DNA of 62,559 bases from Candidatus Woesearchaeota archaeon (GCA_002688775.1 NZDH01000017.1:1-62559), one strand, 5' to 3'; counted from the first letter of the stretch, positions 46,036-59,671 are shown. Numbers and translations: made by a program. The notes: a model not told the origin generated them from the sequence alone.

Positions 46036-46459
46036 AATAAACAAATCTTGTATATTCTGCAAGCCTCCCCTCAAAATCATAATTTGCCCTGACCATTCCC
46101 ACAGCATCATTGCGACCTTGCACTAGCAAATCAAGTACTGGAACTGCTTTAACTTGGTCTATTGCATGAAACCTTTTTAGTAATTTGGGTTTATCACGGC
46201 ATATATTCCCTAATAAATTTATTGCGTGGTCTAATTCGTCTAAAGAGTCCCCTGTAACATACATAGTCTCTTGGTCAATTTCTACAATAGCAGCAAATCC
46301 GGAATCCCATATTTCCCTAGGGATATGGCCATGAAAATCTATATGGCGCGTTCTATGAGATCTTCCTTGATATGAAGGTGCACTTCCTCTTCCAATTCGT
46401 CCGTGAGGTGTATTTGCCATACACCATAAGACCATTTGCCCATTTAAAAAACTTTCCAT
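46013..46459 (-). CDS. Hypothetical protein
   Basis: A 148-residue protein, not recognised. N-terminal half is Arg/Gly/His rich (TPHGRIGRGSAPSYQGRSHRTRHIDFHGHIP), the rest alpha/beta with an acidic stretch (TGDSLDELDHAINLL). No signal peptide. Base use is slightly less AT-rich than its neighbours. It overlaps the cyclase gene tail to tail by 23 nt, so one of the two 3' ends may be poorly conserved. Confidence 0.5.
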   Translation of the reverse strand: MESFLNGQMVLWCMANTPHGRIGRGSAPSYQGRSHRTRHIDFHGHIPREIWDSGFAAIVEIDQETMYVTGDSLDELDHAINLLGNICRDKPKLLKRFHAIDQVKAVPVLDLLVQGRNDAVGMVRANYDFEGRLAEYTRFVYSSGRAQP

Positions 46460-46545
46460 TTTTAACTACTTTAAAGAAACAACAAGATTTAAAACAATAA
46501 TTATTTAAACATAAAATAAATCAAAAATTCTCAGAGGTGTAATGA

Positions 46546-46767
46546 ATGGCTAGTAAAAATGTTAAGAAAAATGTATCAGCAGCAAAAAAGAAGTTAAGGG
46601 CTGAATTTAAGAGATCAAGGGCAAAGTTAATCAAATCTGAAAAGGAAGTTGCTCGTTTTATTGAGAAAAATCCCGGGAAAGCAATTACAATTGCAGCAGG
46701 GATTGGAGCGACAATTGCAGCAGGCATAGCAGCAGCCGTGATAAAACACAAAAAGAAAGGAAGATAA
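46546..46767 (+). CDS. Small basic protein with a hydrophobic segment
   Basis: A 73-residue protein: basic helical N-terminus (NVKKNVSAAKKKLRAEFKRSRAKL), then an Ala/Gly/Ile-rich hydrophobic segment (about 48-66) and a basic tail KHKKKGR. It could be a membrane-tethered nucleic-acid- or ribosome-binding protein. GAGGTG lies upstream of the ATG. It ends 6 nt before gnd and may be cotranscribed with it. Confidence 0.65.
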   Translation: MASKNVKKNVSAAKKKLRAEFKRSRAKLIKSEKEVARFIEKNPGKAITIAAGIGATIAAGIAAAVIKHKKKGR

Positions 46768-46773
46768 TTTTCA

Positions 46774-47664
46774 ATGAAAATCGGATTTATCGGCTTGGGA
46801 AGAATGGGTTTCTTCATGGTCGAAAGACTATTGCAGCACAAGATAGAAGTCGTTGCGCACAACCGAAGTCCGGAAAAAGTTGATGAGATTGCAAAAAAAG
46901 GGGCAATTCCAGCCCATAGTGTTGACGAATTGCTTCAAAAACTTGAAGGCAGAAAAATAATCTGGCTCATGCTACCGGCAGGCAAGGCAACTGATGAAGT
47001 GATGAAAAAAATTCTTCCAAAATTAAGCAAAAACGACATTTTAATTGATGGCGCTAATGATTTCTACGGCAATGCTGAAAGGCACAGCAAGGAATGCAGC
47101 AAATATGGTGTTAATTTCTTTGATTGCGGAGTTTCTGGAGGAATATGGGGCTTGAAAAACGGCTACACATTAATGGTAGGCGGCCCAAAAGATTTGTTTA
47201 AGGAAATAGAACCACTTTGCAAGGCTTTGTCTCCAAAAGAAAGTTATGGTTATTTCGGAGAAGCTGGTGCTGGTCACTTTGTAAAAAGCGTGCACAACAT
47301 TGTTGAGTATGTTTATCTTCAGGGAATTGCCGAAGGCGTAGAAATATTAAGCAAGTTCAAGCAGGAAATTGACATCAACAAAGCAGTCCATATCTGGCGT
47401 CCTGCTTCTGTTGTAAGAAGCTGGCTCATGGATCTGACAGATAATGCACTTGGCAGTCCTGATTTCAAGGACATATTGCCTGTAAATAACAGCGTTACAA
47501 TCAACGAGCTTCGCGAGACTTCAAAATCAGTAAACGCTTATGCTCCTGCTTTTGAAATTGCAGCAAACATCAGGGAAGACAAAAGCGATAAGTTTGTTCT
47601 TGGCAAAAGGACAATAGCCGCTGTCCGAAACCAATTCGGCGGCCATAAAGTTGAGAAGAAATAA
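46774..47664 (+). CDS. gnd: 6-phosphogluconate dehydrogenase, short (Gnd-like) form
   Basis: A 296-residue NAD(P)-dependent decarboxylating dehydrogenase giving ribulose-5-phosphate. Motifs: MKIGFIGLGRMGFFMVERL Rossmann loop, WLMLPAGKATDEV, FDCGVSGGIWGLKNGYTLMVGG near residue 115, and the catalytic HFVKSVHNIVEYVYLQGIAEG (Lys-Ser-x-His-Asn) near 168. The length is that of the short, usually NAD-linked, form (about 300) rather than the 470-residue form. With glk and zwf nearby it completes the oxidative pentose phosphate steps except lactonase. Confidence 0.93.
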   Translation: MKIGFIGLGRMGFFMVERLLQHKIEVVAHNRSPEKVDEIAKKGAIPAHSVDELLQKLEGRKIIWLMLPAGKATDEVMKKILPKLSKNDILIDGANDFYGNAERHSKECSKYGVNFFDCGVSGGIWGLKNGYTLMVGGPKDLFKEIEPLCKALSPKESYGYFGEAGAGHFVKSVHNIVEYVYLQGIAEGVEILSKFKQEIDINKAVHIWRPASVVRSWLMDLTDNALGSPDFKDILPVNNSVTINELRETSKSVNAYAPAFEIAANIREDKSDKFVLGKRTIAAVRNQFGGHKVEKK

Positions 47665-47684
47665 AAACTAAGGAGGGTAACAAA

Positions 47685-47882
47685 ATGAAAAGCTTGAAAT
47701 GCAGTGATTTGGGAGCGTCTGATTGCACCTTTGAGGCAACAGGCGAGTCAGATGAAGAAATTATCCAAAAGATGTTTGCTCATGCAGCAGAAGTCCACAA
47801 GGACAAGCTCGCAGGCATGACAGACGAACAAAAGAAAGTCATGATGGACAAGATGGGTGAATTGCTTAGTAAGCAGGAGTGA
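47685..47882 (+). CDS. DUF1059 family small protein
   Basis: A 65-residue protein with the DUF1059 pattern: MKSLKCSDLGASDCTFEATGESDEEIIQKMFAHAAEVHKD-type sequence with two Cys (residues 6 and 14) and His at about 33 and 38. Function unknown. ATG 47685 has AGGAGGG upstream. It follows gnd by 20 nt. Confidence 0.85.
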   Translation: MKSLKCSDLGASDCTFEATGESDEEIIQKMFAHAAEVHKDKLAGMTDEQKKVMMDKMGELLSKQE

Positions 47883-47897
47883 TTTTTTTGGTTTTTA

Positions 47898-49526
47898 TTA
47901 CATAAATCTATTTACAAGGAATTCGCCTAATTGTTCGCTAATTGCATCTATTGAGAATAATTCTTGGCTGCGCATTGAAATATTACGTTGGGTCTCAAGT
48001 CTTATGTTCAAATCTCCTCGAGCATCTTCTCTAATGAAGGATGTAACTAGCTCTGCAAGTGATGTTTCAGTGTCCTTTAGAGTTTCACTCCCACTATGAA
48101 ACCCATTATTATTCACATAATGGCGAGCACTCAATGCCACATAACTTCGGGGATCAAATGTTGATATGGGTATAATGTGGCCAAAACCAAGCTGTGAACA
48201 TACTTGTTCAAGTGGTGGTGTTTGAGAGACAATCGGAATGGAACCTAATGAGCAACCTTCATTTAGTGCATTAGCAAAGACTTCTGCAATACTAAGGAAC
48301 AGATGATAATCTGATCCTGATAACAATTTTGCAATATCCGCATGATCTAAATGATTCCCGACAATGGTTACTCGCATTGGAAAAGTGCTTGATAGCTCTT
48401 CAGCTCTCTTGGAGTAAGATTCTCTCTCAGAATCTGATACATATGCACTGTTTCCCACCAATATTAGTTGTGTCTCAGGATTGTCTTCAAGAACTCTAAA
48501 AGCAGATTCAAGCACAGCAAATGAACATTTTTGGTAATTGTCTACACGATTTATGCTGGTCAGGAGAATCTTCGAAGAATCTTCATGCAGCCCATACCTT
48601 GCTTGTAAAGCAAGTTTATTTTTCATTTTAAAAGCACGAAAATCGTCGATCGAAAATGATCTTAGCTGAGTCCATGGCTGGCCCCTTAATGCTGCACTTG
48701 AGCGTGGGTCAAAATCCGACATTACTGGTTGATGTAATTGAATTACATTTCCCCCTCTTTGTCGCATTAGGAACATCTCTCGAATTGGTTTGTAGACTTG
48801 GTCGGGGATTCTTGGATCATATGACCCGGGATCTCCATAAAGAGCACCCATACCAGGACCACAAATTATTGCATCTGCATCACGATATGCACATTCATTT
48901 ATATTGATTCCATCTATATTGCCGGGGGGTAACATTGAGTCTGGCAAGTGACTCCCATCAATAAAGGGCATAAGGATTGATCCGTTTCGATATAAAATTC
49001 TAAATTGATTTTGGGCGATTTTCGAGAGACGTGAGACATTAATTGCAGTTGGTGAATTCATTGCCATTACAAGGTCTCTTTGCTGAGGTGAAGCATCTGT
49101 TAATTCAGAAGGGGTTTTAGCTATTTTTCTTGATAAGTAGGAAGCTATTGCTTCTGAAAGTCTTAAATTATAATATCTTAAAGGGTGCTTTGGTGGTGTG
49201 TCAAGTGCTTCATCATTATGAAGCCCTATATAATCTATGCCTTGGTTGGATCCAAATTGAAGTCTAAATACACGAACTGAAAATGCCCTTGCTGGCTCAA
49301 AAGGATCCTGTATTACAAGAGGTTCCTGCTCTTCAACTATGTTATCCTTTAATGCTGTAAGTTGATCATGATTAATATAGCTTAAGACCGAGGTACCATA
49401 TCCTATTTGGTTAAGCATTCTTGCAGAGATTGTCGAAGAGGTTGCCATTCCTGCCACTGCACCAATCTCTTGGGATTGTGTTGTTATGATTATTGCATTT
49501 CTTCTATATGTCTGTAATCCATTCAT
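47898..49526 (-). CDS. GT-B glycosyltransferase of unclear family
   Basis: A 542-residue protein. The C-terminal half has GT4/GT5-type features: ILLTSINRVDNYQKCSFAVLESAFRVL, QLILVGNSAYVS, VTIVGNHLDHADIAKLLSGSDYHLFLSIAEVFANALNEGCSLGSIPIVS, with Glu in SIAEVFANALNEG where GT4 enzymes bind the donor. The N-terminal half (AGMATSSTISARMLNQIGYGTSVL) fits the acceptor lobe. It is longer and less Lys-rich than neighbouring proteins and may be acquired. ATG 49524-49526 has GGAGGGG upstream. It is followed upstream by a broken radical SAM gene. Confidence 0.75.
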   Translation of the reverse strand: MNGLQTYRRNAIIITTQSQEIGAVAGMATSSTISARMLNQIGYGTSVLSYINHDQLTALKDNIVEEQEPLVIQDPFEPARAFSVRVFRLQFGSNQGIDYIGLHNDEALDTPPKHPLRYYNLRLSEAIASYLSRKIAKTPSELTDASPQQRDLVMAMNSPTAINVSRLSKIAQNQFRILYRNGSILMPFIDGSHLPDSMLPPGNIDGININECAYRDADAIICGPGMGALYGDPGSYDPRIPDQVYKPIREMFLMRQRGGNVIQLHQPVMSDFDPRSSAALRGQPWTQLRSFSIDDFRAFKMKNKLALQARYGLHEDSSKILLTSINRVDNYQKCSFAVLESAFRVLEDNPETQLILVGNSAYVSDSERESYSKRAEELSSTFPMRVTIVGNHLDHADIAKLLSGSDYHLFLSIAEVFANALNEGCSLGSIPIVSQTPPLEQVCSQLGFGHIIPISTFDPRSYVALSARHYVNNNGFHSGSETLKDTETSLAELVTSFIREDARGDLNIRLETQRNISMRSQELFSIDAISEQLGEFLVNRFM

Positions 49527-49761
49527 AATAACCCCTCCTGATATTGTAGCCCGAGCAACCTCCTTTCACTTATACTAGGGTCTGGTTGGAAATCTTGCAT
49601 CTCTATTCCCAAAAAAATCTCTAGCAAGAATTATTGGTTTACCACAATATCCTCCAAAATCGACGAATTTCATTTTCGTAAACCATCCGCAACTATTGCC
49701 CTATATCTCATTGATCCAGGAAAACCAGATTTTTCTACACCAGTTAAGTATCCAAAATCAA

Positions 49762-50561
49762 TTAGATCGCCGTACTGTGGTGCGGGCAGTTGAATCCAAT
49801 TTTTTCTATTGTGGTAAGTGTATGTGAAAATAGTGATCCTGCACTCCCTAAACAATGCTTGCATGCATCCAGAGGAGTATCCCTACTCAGAAAATCACGT
49901 ATTTGTTGGGGCGTAGTTTTAGGATCAAGTAATGATACTCCCTCTGTTTTCACTTCTGGCTGGACACGGGGGATAAATAAGGATTGAGGGCAAAGATATA
50001 AAATTCCTTCATCTAAGGTATAGCATTTCCAATTATGAGCAACTTCACAAGCTTTAAACACCCTTTCAGTTAGAGCTTCATCAGCACTGGGATTTTGTGA
50101 AAATGTCTCGCGAAATTGTGGATAACTTGCAACTCTAAGTGCGATTTGATTTTCTTCTGCAATTTCTCGAAAAAGTTGGATTTTCTCTTCTGATAACTTC
50201 GCCTGACCATATAAAGATACATATACTTCATCAACATTTTTCCAAACATCGCCAGTTATTCTAGATACAGGCAATCCGTTTGTGACAACACGAACATGCT
50301 TGCTAATTCCGCTATTAGCACAAGCTTCCACCACATCAGCCAAATCAGGGTGGAGTAGCGGCTCTCCACCGATTAGACATAAAGTTCCAATGGATATTAA
50401 GTCTGAAGATTGTTCTAGTTCATGAGATAATTTTTCTGCATCAACAAAATGCTTGTCCATAACTGGTGAGAGCACCCTTTACAAGTTAAGTTGCAATGGT
50501 AGACTATATTAACTTCAACTTCATCAAGGTGAACTTTTTCTTTTTGGTGTTCCTGATTCAT
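49762..50561 (-). pseudogene. Radical SAM protein gene with a frameshift after the CxxxCxxC motif
   Basis: Starting at ATG 50559-50561, the first frame contains YHCNLTCKGCSH, the iron-sulfur motif of radical SAM enzymes. At about 50470 the coding moves to another frame, which carries PVMDKHFVDAEKL, the GGEPLLHPDL motif, and a Cys-rich end (ACKHCLGSAGSLFSH). The usual relatives read CKGCSHLSP, and restoring one 7-bp repeat unit (CTCTCAC) there would mend the frame. It is therefore probably a recent deletion or an assembly error. Related enzymes act in peptide or surface-sugar modification. The 235 bp between it and the glycosyltransferase gene hold no recognised gene. Confidence 0.7.
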
Positions 50562-50815
50562 TTTTCTGTATAGGGGTTGGTGGATGAATCAACCCAGTTA
50601 TTTTAAATTGACGGGTTAAAATTATTTCTGCACCAGATCGTTAATTACTTTTAAGTAAGTAATAATTATTTTTAAGTTTTTCTATTCTAAATGCTATTTC
50701 AATAAAAAGGACCAAAACAAAACGTCTCTCTCACCCTTCGGAACAAACCCAAACCTTTATATAGACCCAATACTTACCTTTTCTTACTATTTTTAATAAC
50801 GTGGAGGAAAACTAA

Positions 50816-52453
50816 ATGGCTAACCAAGTACAACCGATATTCATACTGCCAGAAGGCACACAGAGAAGCGTTGGTAGAGACGCTCAGAGAAATAACATAA
50901 TGGCTGCAAAGGCAGTTGCAGAAACAGTCAGAACCACATTAGGTCCAAAGGGGATGGATAAGATGATTGTTGATTCTTTAGGCGATGTTACTGTTACAAA
51001 TGATGGTGTCACAATTCTTGAAGAGATGCAGATTGAGCATCCATCAGCAAAGATGATTGTTGAAGTTGCAAAAACCCAGGAATCCGAAGTGGGAGATGGA
51101 ACAACAACAGCTGTTGTGATTGCAGGCGAATTGATGAAAAACGCAGAATCACTTCTTGACCAGGATGTTCATTCAGCAGTTATAGCAAGAGGATACAGGT
51201 TGGCAGCTGACAAGGCATTGGAAGTTCTGGATAATATGTCAGAAAAGATCACTCCAAAAGATGAAAATATTCTAAAACAGATTGCAATGACTGCAATGAC
51301 GGGCAAAGGCGCAGAATATGCAAAGGAAAAATTAAGCGAACTGGCAGTCAAATCAGTAAAATTGATTGCTGAAGATAACAATTCAGTTGACATGGACAAC
51401 ATAAAGATAGAAAAAAGAACAGGAGGCTCAGTTGAAGATTCTGAATTAATCAAGGGAATTGTGTTTGACAAAGAAAAGGTGCATGCATCAATGCCAAGAC
51501 TTGTCAAAAACGCAAAAATAGCATTGGTTGACAAGGAGATTGAAATAAAGAAAACAGAAGTTGATGCAAAGATAGAGATTACTTCTCCGGATCAACTGCA
51601 GGCATTCCTTGACCAAGAAGAAAAGATGCTGAAAGACATGGTTGAAAAGATTTCAGCTTCAGGCGCAAGTGTTTTAATCTGCCAAAAAGGGATTGATGAT
51701 GTTGCCCAGCACTTCCTTGCAAAAAAAGGAATCTATGCTGTAAGAAGAGTTTCTGATTCAGACATGAAAAAGATTTCAAAGGCAACAAGCGGAAATGTTG
51801 TAAGTAACTTACACGATCTCAAAAAGAATGACTTGGGATCAGCAGGCACTGTTGAAGAAAGAAAATTTGGAGATGATGAATTTACATTCATAACAGAATG
51901 CAAAAACCCAAAAGCAGTTACAATTTTAGTAAGAGGCGGAACAGAGCATGTCACAAATGAAATTGAAAGGGCCTTAACAGATGCTGTTGGCGATGTTTCA
52001 GCTGCAATAAAGGAAGGAAAAGTAGTTGCAGGCGCAGGAGCACCGGAAGTTGAGCTTTCAATTGCATTGAGAAAATACGCAGAGTCATTAAGCGGAAGAG
52101 AACAACTAGCTGTTCATGCTTTTGCAAACTCAATGGAAATAATTCCAAGGACTTTGATTGAAAACGCCGGACTTGATCCGATTGACATAATGACAGACTT
52201 GAAAGCAGCTCATGCAAAAAAGCAGAGATGGGCTGGCGTTGACGTATTCACAGGAAAGATTACAGATTCATGGAAGAAAGGCGTTCTTGAACCGCTAAAA
52301 ATCAAGACGCAGGCAATAAGCTCAGCTTCAGAAGTTGCAGTAATGATCTTGAGAATCGATGATGTAATCGCTTCTGCAGGCTCAAAGGACAAAGGACCTG
52401 CAATGCCGCCGGACATGGGCGGAATGGGTGGCATGCCTGGAATGGGTATGTAA
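50816..52453 (+). CDS. Thermosome subunit (group II chaperonin)
   Basis: A 545-residue archaeal chaperonin that folds proteins in an ATP-driven double ring. Features: [17 protein letters not shown] near residue 38, [16 protein letters not shown] near 93, [12 protein letters not shown] near 400, and a Gly/Met-rich C-terminal tail [16 protein letters not shown] (CTTTATATAG) at about 50754-50763 precedes the ATG by about 55 nt, with GTGGAGG just before the start. It is the only subunit in the window; homologues may exist elsewhere. Confidence 0.97.
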   Translation: MANQVQPIFILPEGTQRSVGRDAQRNNIMAAKAVAETVRTTLGPKGMDKMIVDSLGDVTVTNDGVTILEEMQIEHPSAKMIVEVAKTQESEVGDGTTTAVVIAGELMKNAESLLDQDVHSAVIARGYRLAADKALEVLDNMSEKITPKDENILKQIAMTAMTGKGAEYAKEKLSELAVKSVKLIAEDNNSVDMDNIKIEKRTGGSVEDSELIKGIVFDKEKVHASMPRLVKNAKIALVDKEIEIKKTEVDAKIEITSPDQLQAFLDQEEKMLKDMVEKISASGASVLICQKGIDDVAQHFLAKKGIYAVRRVSDSDMKKISKATSGNVVSNLHDLKKNDLGSAGTVEERKFGDDEFTFITECKNPKAVTILVRGGTEHVTNEIERALTDAVGDVSAAIKEGKVVAGAGAPEVELSIALRKYAESLSGREQLAVHAFANSMEIIPRTLIENAGLDPIDIMTDLKAAHAKKQRWAGVDVFTGKITDSWKKGVLEPLKIKTQAISSASEVAVMILRIDDVIASAGSKDKGPAMPPDMGGMGGMPGMGM

Positions 52454-52481
52454 TTTTTTTATTTTTCTAAGTTATTGTTAT

Positions 52482-52700
52482 ATTTCGAGGCGAAAATTTC
52501 TTGACACTAAAAAGTTTCAACAAGGGTGAAAACTGAGTGCAGAGGGAAAATCCGTTACGAAGTGTCGAAAATCAAAGATTTTCGAGCATGATCGGAAATG
52601 CAAAGCATTTACCGACATTCGGATTTTTCCTTTGCGAATAGGATTTTGACAAACAAAATCCGTGTTTGAGCCCATTGTTGTTGAAATTTTTACATAATTT
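52482..52700. repeat. Multi-hairpin intergenic element
   Basis: Between the thermosome and PH-domain genes lie nested inverted repeats. An outer 9-bp stem joins 52515-52523 (TTTCAACAA) and 52678-52686. Inside are: GGAAAATCCG 52545-52554 with 52620-52630; CGAAAATC-AAA-GATTTTCG 52566-52584; AAATGC-AAA-GCATTT 52596-52610 extended by CGG/CCG; and GGATTTTG-ACAAA-CAAAATCC 52641-52661. A small hairpin TTTCG-AGG-CGAAA (52483-52495) precedes them. It may be a structured RNA or a miniature repeat; the open frame on the minus strand over it is not a gene. Confidence 0.65.
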
Positions 52701-52751
52701 GCTAACCAAAACATTTAAATTACCTTAACAATCAACTTCGCACTATATAAA

Positions 52752-53168
52752 ATGTGGGAAATTAACAGGCACATAAGGGAAAAGGAAAAAGTAATTTACG
52801 AGGGAACGCCTGAATATGTTAGCTATTTTTGGCTGTTTGTTATAGCCTTAGTCTTGATATTCACTATAATCGTGCCATTGCTGATTATTCTATTTGTATT
52901 TCTCACCAAGATGTCGACAAAATATGTCATCACAGACAAAAGAGTCGGAACAAGACGCGGTATCGTGACAGAAGACTTCAAGTCAGCTACATTCAAGTTC
53001 ATAACTGCCACTCAAGTCAGGCAGGGAATTATAGGCAGGCTGTTCAATTACGGAAGCGTGATCATTGACACAGCAGGCACCGGGATTGGAGTCAGCACCA
53101 TATGGGGCGGTGTTAAGGATCCAATCAAGGTAAAGAACATGATAGAAAAAAAGATTGATCATAACTAA
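52752..53168 (+). CDS. Bacterial-type PH domain membrane protein (YdbS/YdbT-like)
   Basis: A 138-residue protein with a hydrophobic pair of helices at about 25-52 (YFWLFVIALVLIFTIIVPLLIILFVFLTK) and a C-terminal PH-like domain (TKYVITDKRVGTRRGIVTEDFKSATFKFITATQVRQGIIGRLFNYGSVIIDTAG). The role of this family is unknown. The promoter is probably CATTTAAATTA at about 52711-52721, some 30-40 nt upstream of ATG. It ends 1 nt from the Kae1 stop. Confidence 0.85.
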   Translation: MWEINRHIREKEKVIYEGTPEYVSYFWLFVIALVLIFTIIVPLLIILFVFLTKMSTKYVITDKRVGTRRGIVTEDFKSATFKFITATQVRQGIIGRLFNYGSVIIDTAGTGIGVSTIWGGVKDPIKVKNMIEKKIDHN

Positions 53169-53169
53169 A

Positions 53170-54159
53170 CTATCTTTCCCATTCAACAACAATATCATCA
53201 GTCCTTTCATAAGGATGAATGTCAATATCTTTCTCTTTTTTATTCTGCTGCAGAATGCCAAGCCAACCTATCATCAAGCCATTATCAACTAAAACTTCAT
53301 TCGGCGGAACAAAGAATTTAGCACCTCTCTCCCGGCACATTATCCTGCACATTTCCTGAAGTCTCTTGTTGCATGCAACCCCGCCACCTAAAACTAATTC
53401 TTCTTTGCCGCAATGCGCCATTGCTCTTTCTGAAACTTCAACAAGCATTGCAAAGATTGTTTCCTGCAATGAATGCGCCAAATCTTCTTTTGAAAATTTT
53501 CCAGAATCAAATTTTTGTTTTAAATTTGTCAAAATACCTGAAAAGCTTACATCCATTCCCTTTACAACATAAGGCAATTCTATATATTTTGATCCGTTCA
53601 AAGCTATTTTCTCGATTTTCGGTCCGCCTGGAAACCCTAATCCAATGTATCTTGCAAAATGGTCGATGAAATTTCCAACACCCTGGTCTAAAGTTTCTCC
53701 AAAAACACGATATTTGCCGCCGTCATAGGCAATGACTTGCGTATTTGCTCCAGAAGCATACAATAAAACAGGATCTTTTGCTTTTGTCATCAGTTTTCCG
53801 ATTTCAAGATGAGCAATGCAGTGATTGACACCAACTAACGGAACATTAATTTCCTTAGAAAGCTCTTTTGCTTTTCTCATCCCAACCAATAAGCATGGTG
53901 CAATTCCTGGTCCTTGTGAAAAAGAAACCATATCAATGTCTTTTAATTTTAAATTCGCAATGTTTAATGCTTTTTGAATCACTTTATCCTTGACATTTTC
54001 ATGGTGTTTTTTTGCCTCTGTAGGATGGATGCCGCCTTTTTCTGTTGTATACGCATCCGTAACATTGGCATATATTTTTCCTTTACTGTCAATTATCCCG
54101 CAACCGAATGTATGCGCTGTTGATTCTATTCCTAGGCATATTAGATTATTTTTCCTCAT
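53170..54159 (-). CDS. kae1: Kae1/TsaD, tRNA threonylcarbamoyladenosine synthase subunit
   Basis: A 329-residue ASKHA-fold catalytic subunit of KEOPS, which puts t6A on position 37 of ANN-decoding tRNAs. Motifs: LGIESTAHTFGCGI, GGIHPTEAKKHH, the iron-binding NHCIAHLEIG near residue 109, YASGANTQV, and VLGGGVACNKRLQEM near 254. Length is typical of single-domain Kae1. The N-terminal codons overlap the preceding four-helix-bundle gene by 14 nt. Bud32 is separate at 8436-9041. Confidence 0.96.
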   Translation of the reverse strand: MRKNNLICLGIESTAHTFGCGIIDSKGKIYANVTDAYTTEKGGIHPTEAKKHHENVKDKVIQKALNIANLKLKDIDMVSFSQGPGIAPCLLVGMRKAKELSKEINVPLVGVNHCIAHLEIGKLMTKAKDPVLLYASGANTQVIAYDGGKYRVFGETLDQGVGNFIDHFARYIGLGFPGGPKIEKIALNGSKYIELPYVVKGMDVSFSGILTNLKQKFDSGKFSKEDLAHSLQETIFAMLVEVSERAMAHCGKEELVLGGGVACNKRLQEMCRIMCRERGAKFFVPPNEVLVDNGLMIGWLGILQQNKKEKDIDIHPYERTDDIVVEWER

Positions 54160-54553
54160 TTCTGAATTTAGTAAAGAATTTCTTTTTTATCTCAAATCTT
54201 GATTCAATATTTTCCATAAAGCCAAAGAGCTTGGCCATTAGTTTGTCTAATTTTCCAAACAATAACTTATATTCTCCTTTTGTAATGTAGTTTAGGTCCT
54301 TAGACATAGATAATAGGACATCAATTTCTTTTGCAGAACCATATGCATAACTCAAGAAATTAAGAAACTCACGAGGAGATTTTTTAACACTTCCTTCTGC
54401 GATATTTAATGGAATTGAAGTTGCAGCCCGCCTCATCTGGGATATAATGTTATCTTTTTCCTTTTCAGGAAATCTGTCAAGCAATCGGCTAATTTCTAAT
54501 GAAAGTTCATAACTTAATTTGAATATTTCCATATTTTTATAATTTCTCGACAT
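54146..54553 (-). CDS. Four-helix-bundle protein (S23/IVP family)
   Basis: A 135-residue helical protein: YKNMEIFKLSYELSLEISRLLDRFPEKEKDNIISQMRRAATSIPLNIAEGSVKKSPREFLNFLSYAYGSAKEIDVLL. This is the family first known from intervening sequences within bacterial 23S rRNA genes. Here it lies just downstream of the 23S gene, on the same strand, about 150 nt from its 3' end. I take ATG 54551-54553 as the start; a TTG at 54562 is in frame. A TATA-like TATTTATGAAC lies about 25-30 nt upstream. It overlaps kae1 by 14 nt. Confidence 0.88.
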   Translation of the reverse strand: MSRNYKNMEIFKLSYELSLEISRLLDRFPEKEKDNIISQMRRAATSIPLNIAEGSVKKSPREFLNFLSYAYGSAKEIDVLLSMSKDLNYITKGEYKLLFGKLDKLMAKLFGFMENIESRFEIKKKFFTKFRNEEK

Positions 54554-54665
54554 AAAAATCAAAGATGCCGGTGTTCATAAATAGTTTTCTATTTAGAGCT
54601 GGGTTCAGAACAATAGAGCTAAGACTACCAGTTAATGGAATTAAAAATAAGAAAAAATAAAATGA

Positions 54666-54685
54666 AAACCATGCATAGGCTTTTG
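54666..54685. repeat. 23S processing stem, distal arm
   Basis: AAACCATGCATAGGCTTTTG is the exact reverse complement of 57627-57646. The two 20-mers flank the 23S gene and would form the long stem used by splicing endonuclease to release pre-23S rRNA. Confidence 0.85.
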
Positions 54686-54699
54686 AATTATGAACTATT

Positions 54700-57606
<2,907 letters not shown>

Positions 57607-57626
57607 TAGCTTTATTGTGCTAATGA

Positions 57627-57646
57627 CAAAAGCCTATGCATGGTTT
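57627..57646. repeat. 23S processing stem, proximal arm
   Basis: Exact partner of 54666-54685. The spacer between it and tRNA-Ala (57650-57862) has no gene but has a 7-bp hairpin AAGATGC-CTGA-GCATCTT (57725-57742). Confidence 0.85.
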
Positions 57647-57862
57647 CATGAATTTCAACCTTTACCGTCCTGAGCGATCAGTCTTTGCCTCAGGAAGGCA
57701 CTTCATTAATTTTTTTATTATTCAAAGATGCCTGAGCATCTTCAACGATTAATGACGATGAATTGTTTGATTTTATTTTTTGAATAATTATTTTTTTATG
57801 ATTGATTTTTATTTTTTAATGTTTGAATTTTTTATTGTACTTTCTCTTTTGCTAAATATAAA

Positions 57863-57983
57863 TGGACCCGTCGGGACTTTCATCTTAAACCCGTGAGTTA
57901 AATTTTGAACCCGAAGCCTCTGCCTTTCATTGAAATACAAAACTTCGTGCAAGGGCAGCGCTCTGCGGTTGAGCTACGGGCCC
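57863..57983 (-). tRNA. tRNA-Ala (TGC) with two introns, in the 16S-23S spacer
   Basis: Acceptor GGGCCCG/CGGGTCC contains the G3-U70 pair that identifies Ala; discriminator A. D stem GCTC/GAGC, anticodon stem CTGCC/GGCAG, loop CTTGCAA with anticodon TGC. Exons 57983-57948, 57925-57904, 57876-57863 give 72 nt. Intron 1 (57947-57926, 22 nt) is at 37/38. Intron 2 (57903-57877, 27 nt) splits the T loop: stem TCGGG/CCCGA, helix UUCA/UGAA, bulges AAA and AGU. Splicing gives TTCAAAT, the same site as in the class II tRNA at 35536. The D loop (AACCGCA) is short and lacks GG. No CCA is encoded. Confidence 0.85.
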
Positions 57984-58075
57984 AATTGTGTATGAATATT
58001 ATCAATTTTTTAAGTTGATAATTTTCGAATTTTATTCAATAATATTTATGATAATCTATGATTATAAAAAATAAA

Positions 58076-59671
<1,596 letters not shown>

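Noticed and set aside
52517-52714. 65-codon frame on the minus strand
   Set aside because: It coincides with the multi-hairpin element, whose symmetry explains the open frame.
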